DNA of 64,000 nt from Polyporus tsugae (GCA_024305745.1 JAHRBS010000008.1:1116001-1180000), one strand, 5' to 3'; positions 10,430-22,514 are shown, numbered from the stretch's first letter. Numbers and translations are program-made. Notes: a model not told the origin generated them from the sequence alone.

Positions 10430-12357
10430 CTATGCAACCCTCGTCAAGATGAGCGACAGAGAGGGCACATGCAGCCGTCGTCCTTCGTTCGATCCCGTAA
10501 AGTATATCGCGTTGATGGGCGCGTTGTTCCGCAGGCCCCAGTTGTCGAGCATCACCCAGTACGGCAAGCACGCGGTGCTCCTCTTCCCGTTGAGCGGAGG
10601 AACGCCGATATCCAACCTTGTCACACAACGCAATCACTTAGAGCTCGAGCCACGAGCCGAACAAACGGGATGATGCTCACCGGAACTCGTCTCGCCGCGT
10701 CGGCCGCAATGCCACACGATCTTTCGCCTCCAACTTCTGGAGCGCGTCCACGCCGAGGAGAGTGAACGCGTCGATGTACAGGGTCCCCTTGTGGACAGAT
10801 ATGCGGGCAGACGAGCCTTCGGTGCTGTTGTCTGGGAGTTGCGCATCGACCCAGTGCCCGGCATACAGCTGTTGCGCCAGGTCGGAGAGCGCCTTGTCGA
10901 TCCCGGGCTGCACGATCTCGAAAGCGTCGTACACGAGCCCCACGGGGTCAGGGTACGATCCCGCCGCTAGGACAACGACTCCGTAGGACGTGCCAGGGTG
11001 AATCGCGACGGCCGTATCGAAGCCTGGCAGATTTCCCACTGCGAGAGCTCAACACGATGCAGCGGGCTGGATATTAATGCAAAAGGCTTACGTTTCCAGT
11101 ATATCCTTCGGAGTCGTCCGTTGGAGTCCGGAGCTTTGATGATCTCCCAGAGGAAGCCCATCTCGGTCCAGTCGTCTTCCTCAAACGCGTGCACCTGCTG
11201 AAGCCACCGGTTCATGGAATGCTGCGTGAGCTGGCTCTTCGGGTGTCTCGGGTTCAGCAAGGTCTGAGTGAGGGTGATGAGATCGGAGAGGGAAGAGAAT
11301 TGTCCGCCGGACGGGTTCATGGCGTTCAGAAAGTCATCGTCCTGTGTATAAAGTATGAGTCATTCGTTATACATGCATGACGAGGGGGACGGCATAGACA
11401 TAGACTTACGACGACCTCGGGCAAGACAGACGATACGATGATCGAGTCCCTGTTTTGGTCGGTGGCGAGGAAGTGACTACCATTCAGCCTCAGTGGACCG
11501 AAGATATCCCGCTGCAGAAGCTCAGCGTGGGTGATCACGACGTTGTCGCCGTCTGCCGCACTACTCGCAGCGGCAAGTGCAAGCCCTAGGATGCCGACTC
11601 CCGTGTTTGAGTATGACGGGTACGTCCACGGATAGGACACAAGGTGGTGTTCCGGCAGGTCATCCATGAGCGTCTCGTAGGTGGGAAACGCGCGGCCATT
11701 GCTGGGTGGTGGTCCGCCACCGCTGACCTCGTACGGCCAGTTCGTTGCTGAACCCGGAGGCCAGTCCCGCCCCAAGCCAGACATGTGAGTAGCCAGCTGG
11801 AGAAGAGTGATCGGGTCCGCGTCAGGCTCCGGTCCTCCCGGATCGAGGCCATCCAGTCGAAACTTGAAGTCTTTGAGGTACTTGTCTACAGGATCGTCCC
11901 TGGGACCTGCATCAGCGTGGGATGCCTGAGTACAGGATATGCAAACCGTTACGCACCACGAGATGACACCACGTTGTTCCAGGATGAAGCCTTCAAGGAC
12001 CGTGAAAAGCTTTGAGATGGAAGCAATCCGGTAGGCAGAGTGGCTGGTCGAAGGCGCAGAAGTTGTCTCGTTTGCCCTCAAGACGCCGAAGTTCTTCTCA
12101 TACAGAGTGCCCTCTGATGTGACGACGGAGACGGAAAGGCTGTCGATGCCGCCCTGCGCGTACTTGGAAGCAAAGTAGTTGTCTAGTGCTTTTGTGGCGT
12201 CACGAATGGGGGGATGGCCAGGTGACGGGGGCGTCTCAACAAAGAGAGTCGGGAGGAAGGGCCGGCAATTCCACCGCTCAGTCTCGCGACCACTCCATAG
12301 GGTAGAGGAGAGGTACGGCAGAACACCAACTACGGCGGCGAACGGGTTCCAGATCAT
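10430..12357 (-). CDS. Beta-lactamase/transpeptidase-fold serine hydrolase
   Basis: Intact member of the class C beta-lactamase-like family (LACTB/esterase type), about 565 residues in several exons. The N-terminus is hydrophobic (GVLPYLSS), giving a likely signal or anchor. Catalytic motifs are visible: S-I-S-K at about residues 113-116 (SxxK nucleophile and lysine) and Y-S-N at about 230-232 in PSYSNTGVG. A downstream domain with IYWK, GTSYGVVVLAAG and a beta-rich C-terminal part ending LILTRVA matches fungal members carrying an extra C-terminal domain. Main introns lie near 11899-11955, 11340-11407 and 11045-11093, and one near 10630-10674. In fungi such enzymes act as esterases, amidases or acyltransferases in secondary metabolism; the substrate here is unknown. 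The duplicated copy at 2800-3925 is decayed. Confidence 0.85.
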
Positions 12358-13328
12358 GGTCAACTGAGGGTTCTCTCTCAGTATCTAGACTCTTCACGGG
12401 AGACGGAAAAGCGCATACGTGTAGTCCAAGCCGGTTTCAGCACCAGCTGCTGGTCGTTTCTGACAAGATGAGGGAAGTGGGGACGGCAAGGTTGAGATGG
12501 CCTTAACGCTCTGCGGCGCACCGCCGGAGGAGAAGCATCTCGGCAAATGACCCAAACACAACACCGACTGTTGATCGGAGATAGGATTGTCCTGCTTGGA
12601 TAGGTTCACGTACGCCGTAGGATCCGACGACACCTAGATAGATGCGAATGATAAGTCAATTGCTCAAGGCTGGGCTGCCACGACACAGAGGTCGTCTCTG
12701 GTTTTTTGGATTCTGAGATCAGCGGGGAATGACAGCACTGTAACAAAAGCACACCTTGACGACCACCTTATCGTTCGCCAACCCGTTTTGTTCTACAACG
12801 CTAACGCCTCCAACGCCTCGTCCTTCACTCAGATGCGGTGAAAGATCGGCTCGAATGGAGAGCACGGATTGTGCGAGTAGTACGGTTCGGACGGTGTGGC
12901 AAGCAAGCAGTCTGCAGATCGCCGGCGCCAGCTGCAGATCGGTTCTAGCGCTTACTGATCGTGTCGAGACTACAGATGTTCACTCTATGCAGCTTGATTG
13001 CAAACACAGCTCTTGTCCATCTCCAAGATGGCCTACTACGGTACTTGTTCGAACCTCGGCCTCAAGCCTTGGCCACGGCAACAGAGCTGTCGAGATGACA
13101 TTGCAATGACAAGGCTTTTGTTTCGCACGCTCTGCACTGACGCATACGCTCACACGAGAGACAAGCCCCGGCCTGCGCATTGCAGCAGCTCTCAAGTGCT
13201 CTTCCGGTCACTTGCACCCTCCTCCCCTTCCCGCGCTGTGCGCACTGTCTCTCGTTCATTCATCTCCTTGCTTTCCACCAGCTCACAACAATTTCCGGCT
13301 GGGCCGTTTTCCCGAGGACTCCTCAACC
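12358..13328. other. Intergenic region, no gene seen
   Basis: About 970 bases between the start of the beta-lactamase-fold gene and the start of the aspartic protease gene. Only short unsupported frames are present. It must hold the promoters of both divergent genes, but no clear TATA box was identified. Confidence 0.5.
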
Positions 13329-15208
13329 ATGCATCTCCTTCCCTACTCGCTTGCGCTCTCATGTCTCCTCTCTCTTGCCCCCGAATCCTTGGCCATCCCA
13401 GCTCCATCGCCACCCTCACCACCACTCTCAATATCTTTGGTTAGGCGGAGACCTCAATGGGACGCCACCGACGAGTGGCTCAAATTCCACAAGGATGCCG
13501 TTGTCGCGAAGTACGGTCTCAACTCGGGTCAGCAGAAGCGAGCCAGTGGCCTCAATCTGTACGTCTCCTCTGTCTTTTCCTGTAATTAAAAAGCCGATGT
13601 AAGGTGTCGTCTAGCCTCGCCAACCAAGGTGCCGACGTATCCTTCTACGGCTCAATAGCCATCGGTACTCCCCCAGTAGCATTCAATGTCATCCTTGACA
13701 CAGGTTCATCGTGCGTATCATCTCCTTCGCACTGCTCCCTTTCGCCAACCTATTCTTGTGCAGAGACCTCTGGTTGGCCAGTTCGAGTAGTCTCACTGCC
13801 GCCGCGCAAGGCATCCCGACCTTCAACCCCAATGGTATGCCCGCAGTCAATCTCCAGCGACCGTCTAATCACGACTACTCCAGCGTCATCCACATTCCAG
13901 AACCTTGGGACCGCGTTCCAGATCCAGTATGGCTCGGGTGCCGCGCAGGGTTTCCTTGGTTCAGACGTCGTCCAGATGGCAGGCTTGTCGATCAACGCGC
14001 AAACCTTTGGTGAGCCATCCCTACTCTAATCTTACGCCAATCATCTGGCACCAATCAATCTCACCGTGCGCCACAGCCGTCGCCACCGCGACGACCTCGA
14101 ACCTCCTCTCGCAGCCAGTGTCGGGGTTGATGGGCCTTGCGTTCCAGAGCATCTCCTCGTCGCGGGCGACGCCGCTCTGGCAGGCTCTCGCCACCTCAGG
14201 CGCACTCGACCAGCCGCTCATGGCCTTCCAGCTCACCCGCTTCACCGACGACCCGAACGCGCAAGATCTCGAGCCCGGGGGGACGTTCAACCTCGGCGCG
14301 GTCAACACCTCACTCTTCACCGGGGATATCGACTTCCAGCCCATCCCCGGCGGCCAGGGCACGTACTGGATACAGGAGTTGACCGGTACGTATGCCCGAG
14401 CTTCTTCACTGACATCCACGCAATTGGCTGAGCTGGATCTGGGGTCTGCTTCTGTTGTCGTTGTTGTGGCTCCGCAGGCTTGACGGCGAACGGCAACTCG
14501 GTCACCCTTCCTGCAGGATCTGGCTCGTACGCTGCGATCGACACCGGGACCACGCTCGTCATTGGACCCGAGGATGCCATTGCAGGGCTGTACGCGCAGA
14601 TTCCAGGGAGCCAGGCGCTCACTGGCCAGAACGCCGGTTACTACAGCTATCGTACGTCCTCTTCCTCGCGCAGCCGTCGTCTCCCAAACGACGACCACTG
14701 ACCACCACACTCATCTCGTCCCGTCCCCGACAACGACACCCACATATGCGCAGCCTGCAACGCGGCGGTGAACGTGACGCTCGGCTTCGGCGCCTCGACG
14801 CTCTCCTGGCCCGTCTCCGCTGCGGACTTCGTCTTCCAGAAGCGTGGCAACCAGTGCATCGGCGCGTTCATCGCCATGGACACGTCCGCGAACTCCGCCG
14901 TGCCGCCCTGGATCGTCGGCGACACGTTCCTCAAGAACGTGTACTCGGTCTACCGCGGGTCGACCCCGCCCGCCGTCGGCTTTGCGAAGCTGTCGGACGC
15001 CGCGCTCGCGATGAATGGGCTGAACGGGCCGGCGCCGAGCCCGACCATCGGGCAGAATGCTGCGCTCGCGGAACAGACGGGAACGGGAACGGGAGACGTG
15101 AGGTCGAAGAACTCCAACGGCGCGTTGCGCGGACTTGGGGTGGGGAGTTTGGGGGCGCCGTGGGTCGTGGCTGGCGCGGCGCTGATTGCGGGGAGCTTGG
15201 TGCTGTGA
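13329..15208 (+). CDS. Secreted aspartic protease (pepsin A1 family), probably GPI-anchored
   Basis: Start MHLLPYSLALSCLLSLAP is a signal peptide, followed by a propeptide with a dibasic region near residues 40-75. The first catalytic motif is in FNVILDTGSS; an intron follows it directly, and the next exon begins with DLWLASSSS. The second catalytic motif is AIDTGTTLVIGP. IVGDTFLKNVYSVY near the C-terminus is the usual pepsin-family signature. The C-terminus has a Ser/Gly/Thr spacer and a hydrophobic tail ending GALIAGSLVL-like residues, which suggests a GPI anchor (yapsin-like location). Introns begin near 13559, 13710, 13834, 14008, 14383 and 14653. About 500 residues is normal for anchored fungal members. 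Role: extracellular or wall proteolysis. Confidence 0.9.
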
Positions 15209-17051
15209 CCGATGGTGGGTGCGTCGCGTTCTCGTGTACGTTACTATGCTGCTGTGGTGCTTCTGGTCGTGGTCGTGAGGGCGTGTTTGAGCGTTGGACG
15301 CTTGCGCGTTGCTGTGTTTGTTATAACGGACAATATGAACGGCGGATCCGGACTCTGACTGTGATGTGCAAGCGGAAGGTCGATTTGATCGTCGCGTGCC
15401 CCGGCGGTAGAGGACGTGCGTGCCGGGTGGCGGAGTGCACGCGCGTTCGTTCAACAGAGCTGTCCCAGGCTACAGTATCAGTGTTGGCAGCTTCGATAGC
15501 AGGGTGTGCGAGGACGATGACGAGGAGTACGGCGTGCAGAACACGGATGGTGAGTCGTCAAGCTTCAACTCCTAGATGAGCCTGCCCCTGATATGTTGCC
15601 AGCCGGCACGGATGCGGAATTGAACACCTTCCCATTTTATAAAGGCTCGGCCATGAACGGGGGATATCCTTCTTTCTCGGGACAGCTGTGAACAATATCG
15701 CACATCCTCCAATATGTGGCTATTACAACAAGTCGATCCCCGAAGAGGAAGCTCAGCAATCTACACAACCTTGCACTCCAAGCCCTGCTCTATGAAATAC
15801 AGACGGAATCTTGACATTATGATCCCGAGTGATTGAGGTATGTTGTCAGTTCTTAGCCTCATCTTCGATCATCCCCGGAGCACTGACCTAACATCATAAA
15901 GGGCCTAGACGTCGTCTTCACATTCTGCACACTGTATAAGTGATGGAGACGAGGGAGAGGGACCAGCAAACGCACCGTCGACTTTGGGGTGAATGAACTG
16001 ACGCAAAATGGGACCCGGCGGACTGACAACCCGCCCTCCACCCTCTGAACAGAATGAATGCGATCAGGCATCAACCTCTCAACTCGATCAAGGAAGTATT
16101 TATTGTGGCGTCATAGTACTCACGTCGGCGTTCAACGGCGGCCGTCGGGGCCGCAGGTGCTCCCTGCGCTACGATCAAGAACGCGAAGACCAAGGACGCG
16201 ATCAGAATATGCATCGCAGACTGTCAAACACGGGAGACAGCAGTTTGGTGGAGGGCTCGTAAGGCGAACGTTGCAGGATCCGCGAACGAGGGGGCCGGTA
16301 CACAGTATATGTACGTCGCACACACATCGTCAACCACTGAGAAGAGCTCATCTTCTTGCCGGAAATGTCCTCTCGGTACTTTTGTCCCGCCACACCAGCA
16401 TCGTCACCGGCAGCAAGGCATACCGTAGGGCCAAAATCTGAGGTCGAGCGGTGGTCGCGAGACCAATGCTGGCGCATCGCAGGAAGGTGTGAACACCCTT
16501 TTTTTCATGCGACCAGTCATCAGCGAAGCGGGAGGAAGTGCGTTCCACGGCCCTCCGGCTAAAACCCAGAGAGGAGGGCGGCTAAGTTTCTTCCCCAAGG
16601 TGGGAGTGTCGGCTTATTTTTATGGGACCTTGCACTCACCCGTGCGACTTACTTTACCAATTTGCGGATAGAGGTTACACCCGTTCCCTGTACGACGCGT
16701 GGATTCCATTCACGAGAGACCATATCTGCAAGGTGCGGGGGCCAGGCCCATGGGCCGGCTCCGAGTCACCTTAAGTGGCTGTGTGACCGCTTCTCTTCCC
16801 CTCAGGCTCCCTCTACCACGATGCTACCGAATCCCATCGCAATGGAGGAAGGGTACCCCCAGCAAGGCCGCCAGAACTGAATTCGATTGTAATTCAGTGA
16901 GTCATGAATATTTGAGGCACCTGGCATCTGACACAAGCGAGTCCACCATGCGCATGTCGCACGGCCCAACTACAGCGTGCTACCACCATGCCCTCGGGAA
17001 GTTCTAAGGCTGAAAATAGCCTTATACGGACATTCGCACATCGATGAGTGC

Positions 17052-17093
<42 letters not shown>

Positions 17094-17728
17094 CGTCGGA
17101 GTCCTTCAGAAAACAACGGATAGAGCAAAGTATCTACGTGTGCCTGGAGGAACGACTGCTATCCCCGATTTGGTTGACGGCTCGATAGCCCGGGGCCCAC
17201 GGCGAAAGCCAGCATGTGGGGAGGAGCCCCGCCGGAGGCGGGGCCGCTCAGTCCGAAACCATAACAATAGAGTTCTCCGAGGCGATGCTCGGAGTAGGGG
17301 AAGGAGGTGACAGAGCGCGGCGTCTAGCGCTCGCGTCGTCCGTCGTAAGAGGGAGTGGTGGTGGGGTTTGTGAACCCACGCGGTGGAAGGTGTGTCGCGA
17401 TCGGCGTCCCTTGCGGTTGCGAAGGAGCCGACGGCGGAGTACTTGAAACGTGTCATAGGTGATTTGATACCGATGACCGCGGGCTTCGAGCGCACATCGA
17501 TGAGTGCAGACCTTCAAGGTATCGGTTTCGTTACCAGCGCTGTTTCGAAGGCTTTCCGAAGGCTTTCCGAACTTCGGTGCCACCTGGACGTGATCGGAGA
17601 AGGTATCTATCCAATGGAGGTTCACCTGCTGATACTAGAGTTCTTGCGCCGTCTGCCATCTAAGAATACTAAGTTCGTTCGTTGGAGTTTTACCCAGCTG
17701 CTTGTCGACCTTGCTCTTTGAGCCAGCA
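15209..17728. other. Long intergenic region, no recognised gene
   Basis: About 2.5 kb with only short frames lacking domain or splice support, plus the (TTA)12 microsatellite. A 112-codon frame at 17383-17721 has no recognisable features and contains a short internal tandem duplication near 17545-17570. Confidence 0.5.
17052..17087. repeat. (TTA)12 microsatellite
   Basis: Twelve perfect TTA units (36 bases), bordered by GC-richer sequence and not inside any supported gene. Confidence 0.95.
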
Positions 17729-17736
17729 TATATAAG
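17729..17736 (+). promoter_or_regulatory. TATA box of the DUF7770-like gene
   Basis: TATATAAG, 112 bases before the ATG at 17841. A likely 5' UTR intron (GTATGT near 17793 to TAG near 17830) lies between the TATA box and the start codon. Confidence 0.5.
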
Positions 17737-17840
17737 TATTGTCGTCCCCACCGCGGCTGCCCTAACCTCTTTCCACACCACCAATCCTTCGGTATGTTGC
17801 CATATACACATGCTATATACTTGATAATAGGGCGTACTGA

Positions 17841-18449
17841 ATGTCTCTTCTACGGCCACAGGACATGAACTTTCAAGGAGAAGCGACCCTTCAGCTCAGT
17901 GGGCAGACCGGACAGTTCGACGACCAAGTCCTGTCGGCCGTGACCCTTTGGTCCGCCGAAGGCCAAGGCCTTCGACACTGGCGCACGGCCTTCACATTCG
18001 CCCGACTACCCAAGATTGGTGTCGCCACCTACGAGGGCATCTCCGTCGACATGCGCCAACCTTTGGTCCACGAGCGCTACAACCCACAGCGCGATGGCCC
18101 AGCCAACCTCTACGGCGCTCTCCGCATCGAACCCCGTCAGAAGAAGGCGCTCTTCTCCGGGCGCCCGGGAATGTTTTCCTGCGTTATTCCTTTCAAGAAG
18201 GCAGTGAGAGTGAAGGACGTGGTCAACTTGATTCTCGCACAGGGGAGGCAGTACTACATGTTCAACCCCAAGGGTAGCGGATGCCTCTTTTGGCATTTCC
18301 AGCTTCTCGAAGCGTTTGTGGCGAACGGTTGGGTCGAACGGGCAAGCCTGGACACAGCCTACGTCCGGATCAGTGGATTTGCGTCCACGCCTGGCAGAGA
18401 GGGCACCGTGCCCTACCCTCCTGTCCAGGGCATTTTTTATCGGCCGTAA
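17841..18449 (+). CDS. DUF7770-like fungal protein
   Basis: Single-exon frame of 202 residues. The pattern LSAVTLWSAEGQGLRHWRTA, then ISVDMRQP, VKDVVNLIL, GRQYYMFN and GSGCLFWHFQLLEAF follows the layout of fungal DUF7770 proteins (HWR motif, S-V-D-M strand, GC-x-FW motif near the C-terminal end). This assignment is from memory of the family pattern and was not checked by search. No signal peptide or membrane helix, so it is probably cytosolic. A TATA box and 5' UTR intron support expression. Function of the family is unknown. Confidence 0.6.
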   Translation: MSLLRPQDMNFQGEATLQLSGQTGQFDDQVLSAVTLWSAEGQGLRHWRTAFTFARLPKIGVATYEGISVDMRQPLVHERYNPQRDGPANLYGALRIEPRQKKALFSGRPGMFSCVIPFKKAVRVKDVVNLILAQGRQYYMFNPKGSGCLFWHFQLLEAFVANGWVERASLDTAYVRISGFASTPGREGTVPYPPVQGIFYRP

Positions 18450-18778
18450 CGGTCCACGTTACAACTTCGTGGCGTCACTAGTACTGTCTCGCACGGACCC
18501 CGTTCGCTATTACACAATGCACATTCAATCATCAATGTACAGTATGAGTATCTCAGCCCGTCTATAGTTCTTCATAGCTACTACACGGCCTCTTGGTGTA
18601 TACCCTTGCAGAAATCACACCAGTCTCGCCACACCAAGTTCTCCGTCTACCCTGCCAGTGATCTCGCTAGCTCCCTCACTGACACGCTTCTGCCTCTCGC
18701 TTCGTGTACGCTTATGTTCTGTCTGTCTTCGCTACATATAGATAGCGTACAAATACGAACATCTATATCAGTCATGTG

Positions 18779-20458
18779 TCAACATGGATTACCGGGAAAG
18801 CGATATATGCCGCCAGCCAAGTCATCCCAAAAGTCTTCCTCCTCCGTAGAGACTCTCCCCGCAATGAAAGATCTGTAACGTCGCCATGATGACGAGACAT
18901 CCGATGGATGCGTGATCTCGTCCACTCGCCGCATGGCAATGGACTCCATGGCAGGCGGGTAGAAGCCTGCATTCGCCCAGTCAATGATCCACAAGCTCCC
19001 CCGTCGATCGAGCATAACATTGCTCGAATTGAGGTCGTTGTGAGTGAAGACCGGCGTCCAGATGAGATCCGGATGCGGCAGGGACGGTATCGCCTCGTTG
19101 GTCCCGACGGCTCTAAGCACCTTGGCCCTCCAGCCTTGGAACGCCACCAATTCGCAGAATCGGCGGAAAGACCGCGCGGTTGTAAACGGGCCATAAACGG
19201 AGTCATCGAAGACGACGCCGCTGACACAGCCAGTGTCTAATGCCCCAGGGGTTGGACGATTCAACGAACGCAGCTGCTTCGTGTACTGACGCAGCGTGCA
19301 CGCGACCCGAAACTGCATGAAGCGGCTCAGCTTGTCCCAGCATTCATAGAGCATTTCGCCGTCTACGAAATCCATGACGAGGTAAGCAAGGTGGGGACAG
19401 AGGTCGCGAGGGACGGGGATGGTAGTGTTCCTTCGCACGAACTCCATGCTAGCACGCTCGGAGGCCGACGGGCTTTTGACAATCAGCGAAGGACTGATGC
19501 GGTTCACCGTCACATACGGGGCATCCTCAGCACCAAGACGGCGCTTTAAATCTTCACCCCAAGCGGCGTCTAGAGGCTGATCCATAAGCTCCGCCACATC
19601 GGAGTCAGCCTTCAGGGCGGCCAGTTCAGCGGAGACCTGGAGTACACTTTAAGGAATAGTCGTGGCGTATAAAGCACGTTACTCACGTCGGACGGCACCG
19701 CTGGCAGGGGTAGAGCAAAGCACGCCGCAATACAGTCCAACATATGGGACCAAAACCTTCGGAAAAACGCCATGATACGCGGCAACCGAGGGGCAACAGA
19801 GGATCCTGTCACAGAGTGTCCTGAAGGAATATGTGTGAGGGGATGAGCCCATGACAAATTGGGAATAACGCACCGATGAATGCGAGGACATCATCGACTC
19901 CTTGTCCGGTCGTCAGATTCACAGAAAGGCAGTCAATGTCGAACTTGTACGACAAGAAGGGTTTGCTGCCGAGATACCGTAGATGACGCTCCGAGTAATC
20001 GCACGGAACAAGGTCTAGTTTCGTATGCACAACGCAAGTCGATGTAGCAACCCTTCGTGCCACATCAAGAGTCACGGGGGAGAGTCCCTCAGGTTCTTGG
20101 GCATCGAGGAGGATCAGAGCAACGGAGGCCTGGGATAATCCGTCTCCGGGCTGAACATCCAGCAAGAGACGCCTTCCGTCTTGGGGACAACGGTAGACCC
20201 GATTGTTCTGCGTTATACAACGTCACTACTAGAGTAGGTATAAACAAGCAACGCAACCGCACCAGCACGGATATCAACGACTTCTTCCCGGTTCGCGGAC
20301 CTCCTGTATACCAGAAGCAAAGTAGGTTAATGGAGAGACCAAGGCTGTGAAGGATGGGAACTACCGTAAACGGCGACGGGGACCCGCTGGGGAGGAGCGA
20401 GGCTAAACACAACGAAGCAACGATAGAGGAGGCTTTGTGAAAGATCCAGGCCTAGCAT
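18779..20458 (-). CDS. P-loop GTPase-like domain fused to APH-like kinase
   Basis: Five exons (20365-20458, 20263-20303, 19874-20207, 19687-19820, 18779-19636) join through four GT-AG introns into one 486-residue frame. Residues about 30-200 form a P-loop domain: Walker A GGPRTGKKS at 32-40, a DVQPGDG switch-like element, TKLD in the G4 position, and a TTGQG G5-like stretch. From about 215 on it is an APH/choline-kinase-like fold: VNRISPSLIVKS, YLVMDFVDGE, catalytic HNDLNSSNVMLD at about 400 and IIDWANAGFYP at about 420. The kinase part could also start alone at MAFFRRFW (ATG at 19773), which would drop the P-loop part. All exon phases match, which favours one gene. Substrates of both halves are unknown. 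Confidence 0.7.
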
Positions 20459-20915
20459 ATGGCCGACGCGCAAGGTAGTCAGGTGGGGGGGGGGGAGGTT
20501 GGCAGAGTGGACTCGACTAGTAGTGGGGCGCGGATGCCTGGTCCATGCACCGACCGCAGCGGTGACATCCTTTCAAGGCTTTCGCACGAGGAAAGCGGGG
20601 TGGGCGCTTATATCTAAGCGCGCGCGCATTAATGTTGTGATCCGACATTCTACTTATCGCCGGACCAGGCTTCTGCTCTGGATATCCATCTACTGACCTT
20701 GATTCATCTCGGAACACTGCAGTAGCCACGAGATTCTCGCTAAATCCTCTGTCCCGACACACCGAGGCAAAGTCGCCCTCGAGGCAAAGTCTTTCCATTT
20801 CACGACGACCACTTGTCTGTACTGGCGCCAAATCCCCCTTTCAGATCGACCCGATGGACTATACATAATATTGCCTGCTCGGCGTACTTGGTACAGAGCC
20901 CGTGCCGCGGCGGCT

Positions 20916-22514
20916 CTAAGGCTTCACAGCGATCTTCCCTACAGCTCGACTCTTGTACTTATCCAAAGCTTGCTGGTACTCCGACAGTTTGAACACGTCG
21001 GTGACCTGCACCGTTCATGTCGTCCATTCAGCAACGTAGGGGATGTCAGACAAGCAAAGAACTTACCAGTCCTCGCACCCTGATCTTTCCACTGTCAAGG
21101 TATGCCACCGCACGTGGGAAGCAATGCGACTGGGCGAACGAGCCGACGATCTATTCGGGGTTCATTCGGAAGTTCAATCATCAATGTGAGCAAAGGAGGT
21201 GGAATCTAGATTGCGACAGTCGATGCCTACCTTGATCTCGTCCAGGAAAATCTTCGCTGGGAGCCAGTTAACGGGCGCGGGGCCGTAAACACTGTACACC
21301 AGAAGCGAGCCGCCCCTGCGCACATAGTTGATTGCGTCGTTTGCGACAGCAATGGAGCCTGTGGCTTCGACCTGCAATATTTCATCCCTGTCAGTCCATA
21401 GACCACTGGCAGGAGGAGGAACTCGGGGAAGGCGACCAACCACCACGTCGAACCCATATGGGAAGTCCTTCTTCAGCTTCTCCCACTGCGGCTTCGGGTC
21501 CGCCCGGTCGAGCTCGACGTACTCGTCCCCTGCGTCCAACTTGCGTGCCAATTCCGTCTTGACGCCCTTGTTCGCCACGATCACGACCTTGGATGCTCCG
21601 TTGAGCTTGAGGAGCTGCGCGAGGATGAGCCCCGAAGGTCCGGCGCCGATGACGAGGGCCTCCGCGCCGACTTTGACATTCAGTCTGTCCAGGCCGTGGA
21701 TGGCGCAGGAGGCAGGCTCAATGAGCGTGGCTTCTTCATCGGAGATGTTGTGGATTTTGAAGACCTTGCGAGCATCACTGCAGGAGTGCAGAGCGTTACA
21801 GTGTTGAAGGAGGAGCCTTGGCGACGAGGGTGAAACACTCACTAAGCGACGTATTGGCTGAAGCCGCCCGGGAGGTTCACGCCATGGCCATTGAGGTTCT
21901 CGCAGAGCGTGAACTCGGAACGGTGGCAGTAGAAGCAGTCGCCGCACTACAATTAGAGGCTCTGTTAGAGACACCTTGATTCCAGCCTCCGATTATCTTC
22001 ATTGATCCATGCTTACCTCGAGCAGGGGATCTCCGACGACCCGGTCGCCTTTCGTGAACCGAGTGACGGCGCTGCCCACCTCAGCAACAACGCCGACGAC
22101 TTCATGACCAGGGATGAACTGAAACGACGATGTGAGAAAATGGGCCCTGTGGATTCCGAGAATGTACAGATACATACAGGGTACGACACTATGCTCGTGT
22201 TTCCGTCGTGGAGGTGCTGGTCCGACCCGCAAAGACCTTTTGAGAAGGCCAGCTGAATTACGGATGGATAGAGAAGGTCGAGGACGACGTACCACAGTAT
22301 GTAACTAGGTATTATGGGGGCATGAGTACACATTCTGGGGAAGACTAGGTGGGTAAACGTCCTAACCCTTGATAAGAACCTGATGAGGCTTGACCTCCGG
22401 TATGGGTACCGTCGCAAGCTCGAACACGCCGGGCTATGAAGGTCTGTGAGCCTATATCTAAAACAAGACTAAGACTACGTGTATGCTCACCTTCTCATAG
22501 TATATCGCCTCCAT
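20916..22514 (-). CDS. Zinc-dependent alcohol/polyol dehydrogenase (MDR family)
   Basis: Medium-chain dehydrogenase/reductase of the sorbitol/arabinitol/butanediol dehydrogenase type, about 8 exons starting with MEAIYYEK (22491-22514). Catalytic zinc residues are seen in [12 protein letters not shown] and [11 protein letters not shown]. Four structural-zinc cysteines lie in [16 protein letters not shown]. The Rossmann motif is [18 protein letters not shown]. The C-terminus is [14 protein letters not shown] with the stop at 20916. It probably oxidises a secondary alcohol or polyol with NAD(P). Oddity: the junction between exon 2 (ending VLIK near 22368) and the GLCGSDQ exon either skips a few conserved residues or needs a non-GT donor. 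Confidence 0.85.

Noticed and set aside
10430..12357. Reading the beta-lactamase-fold gene as an antibiotic-resistance enzyme
   Set aside because: Fungal members of this fold are esterases or acyltransferases; the motifs do not imply beta-lactam hydrolysis.
14455..15579. 374-codon frame overlapping the aspartic protease
   Set aside because: Arg-rich shadow frame of the protease exons (which carry DTGTT and the family C-terminal signature in another frame).
17383..17721. 112-codon plus-strand frame upstream of the DUF7770-like gene
   Set aside because: No recognisable domain; ends just before the TATA box of the next gene, so more likely promoter-proximal non-coding sequence.
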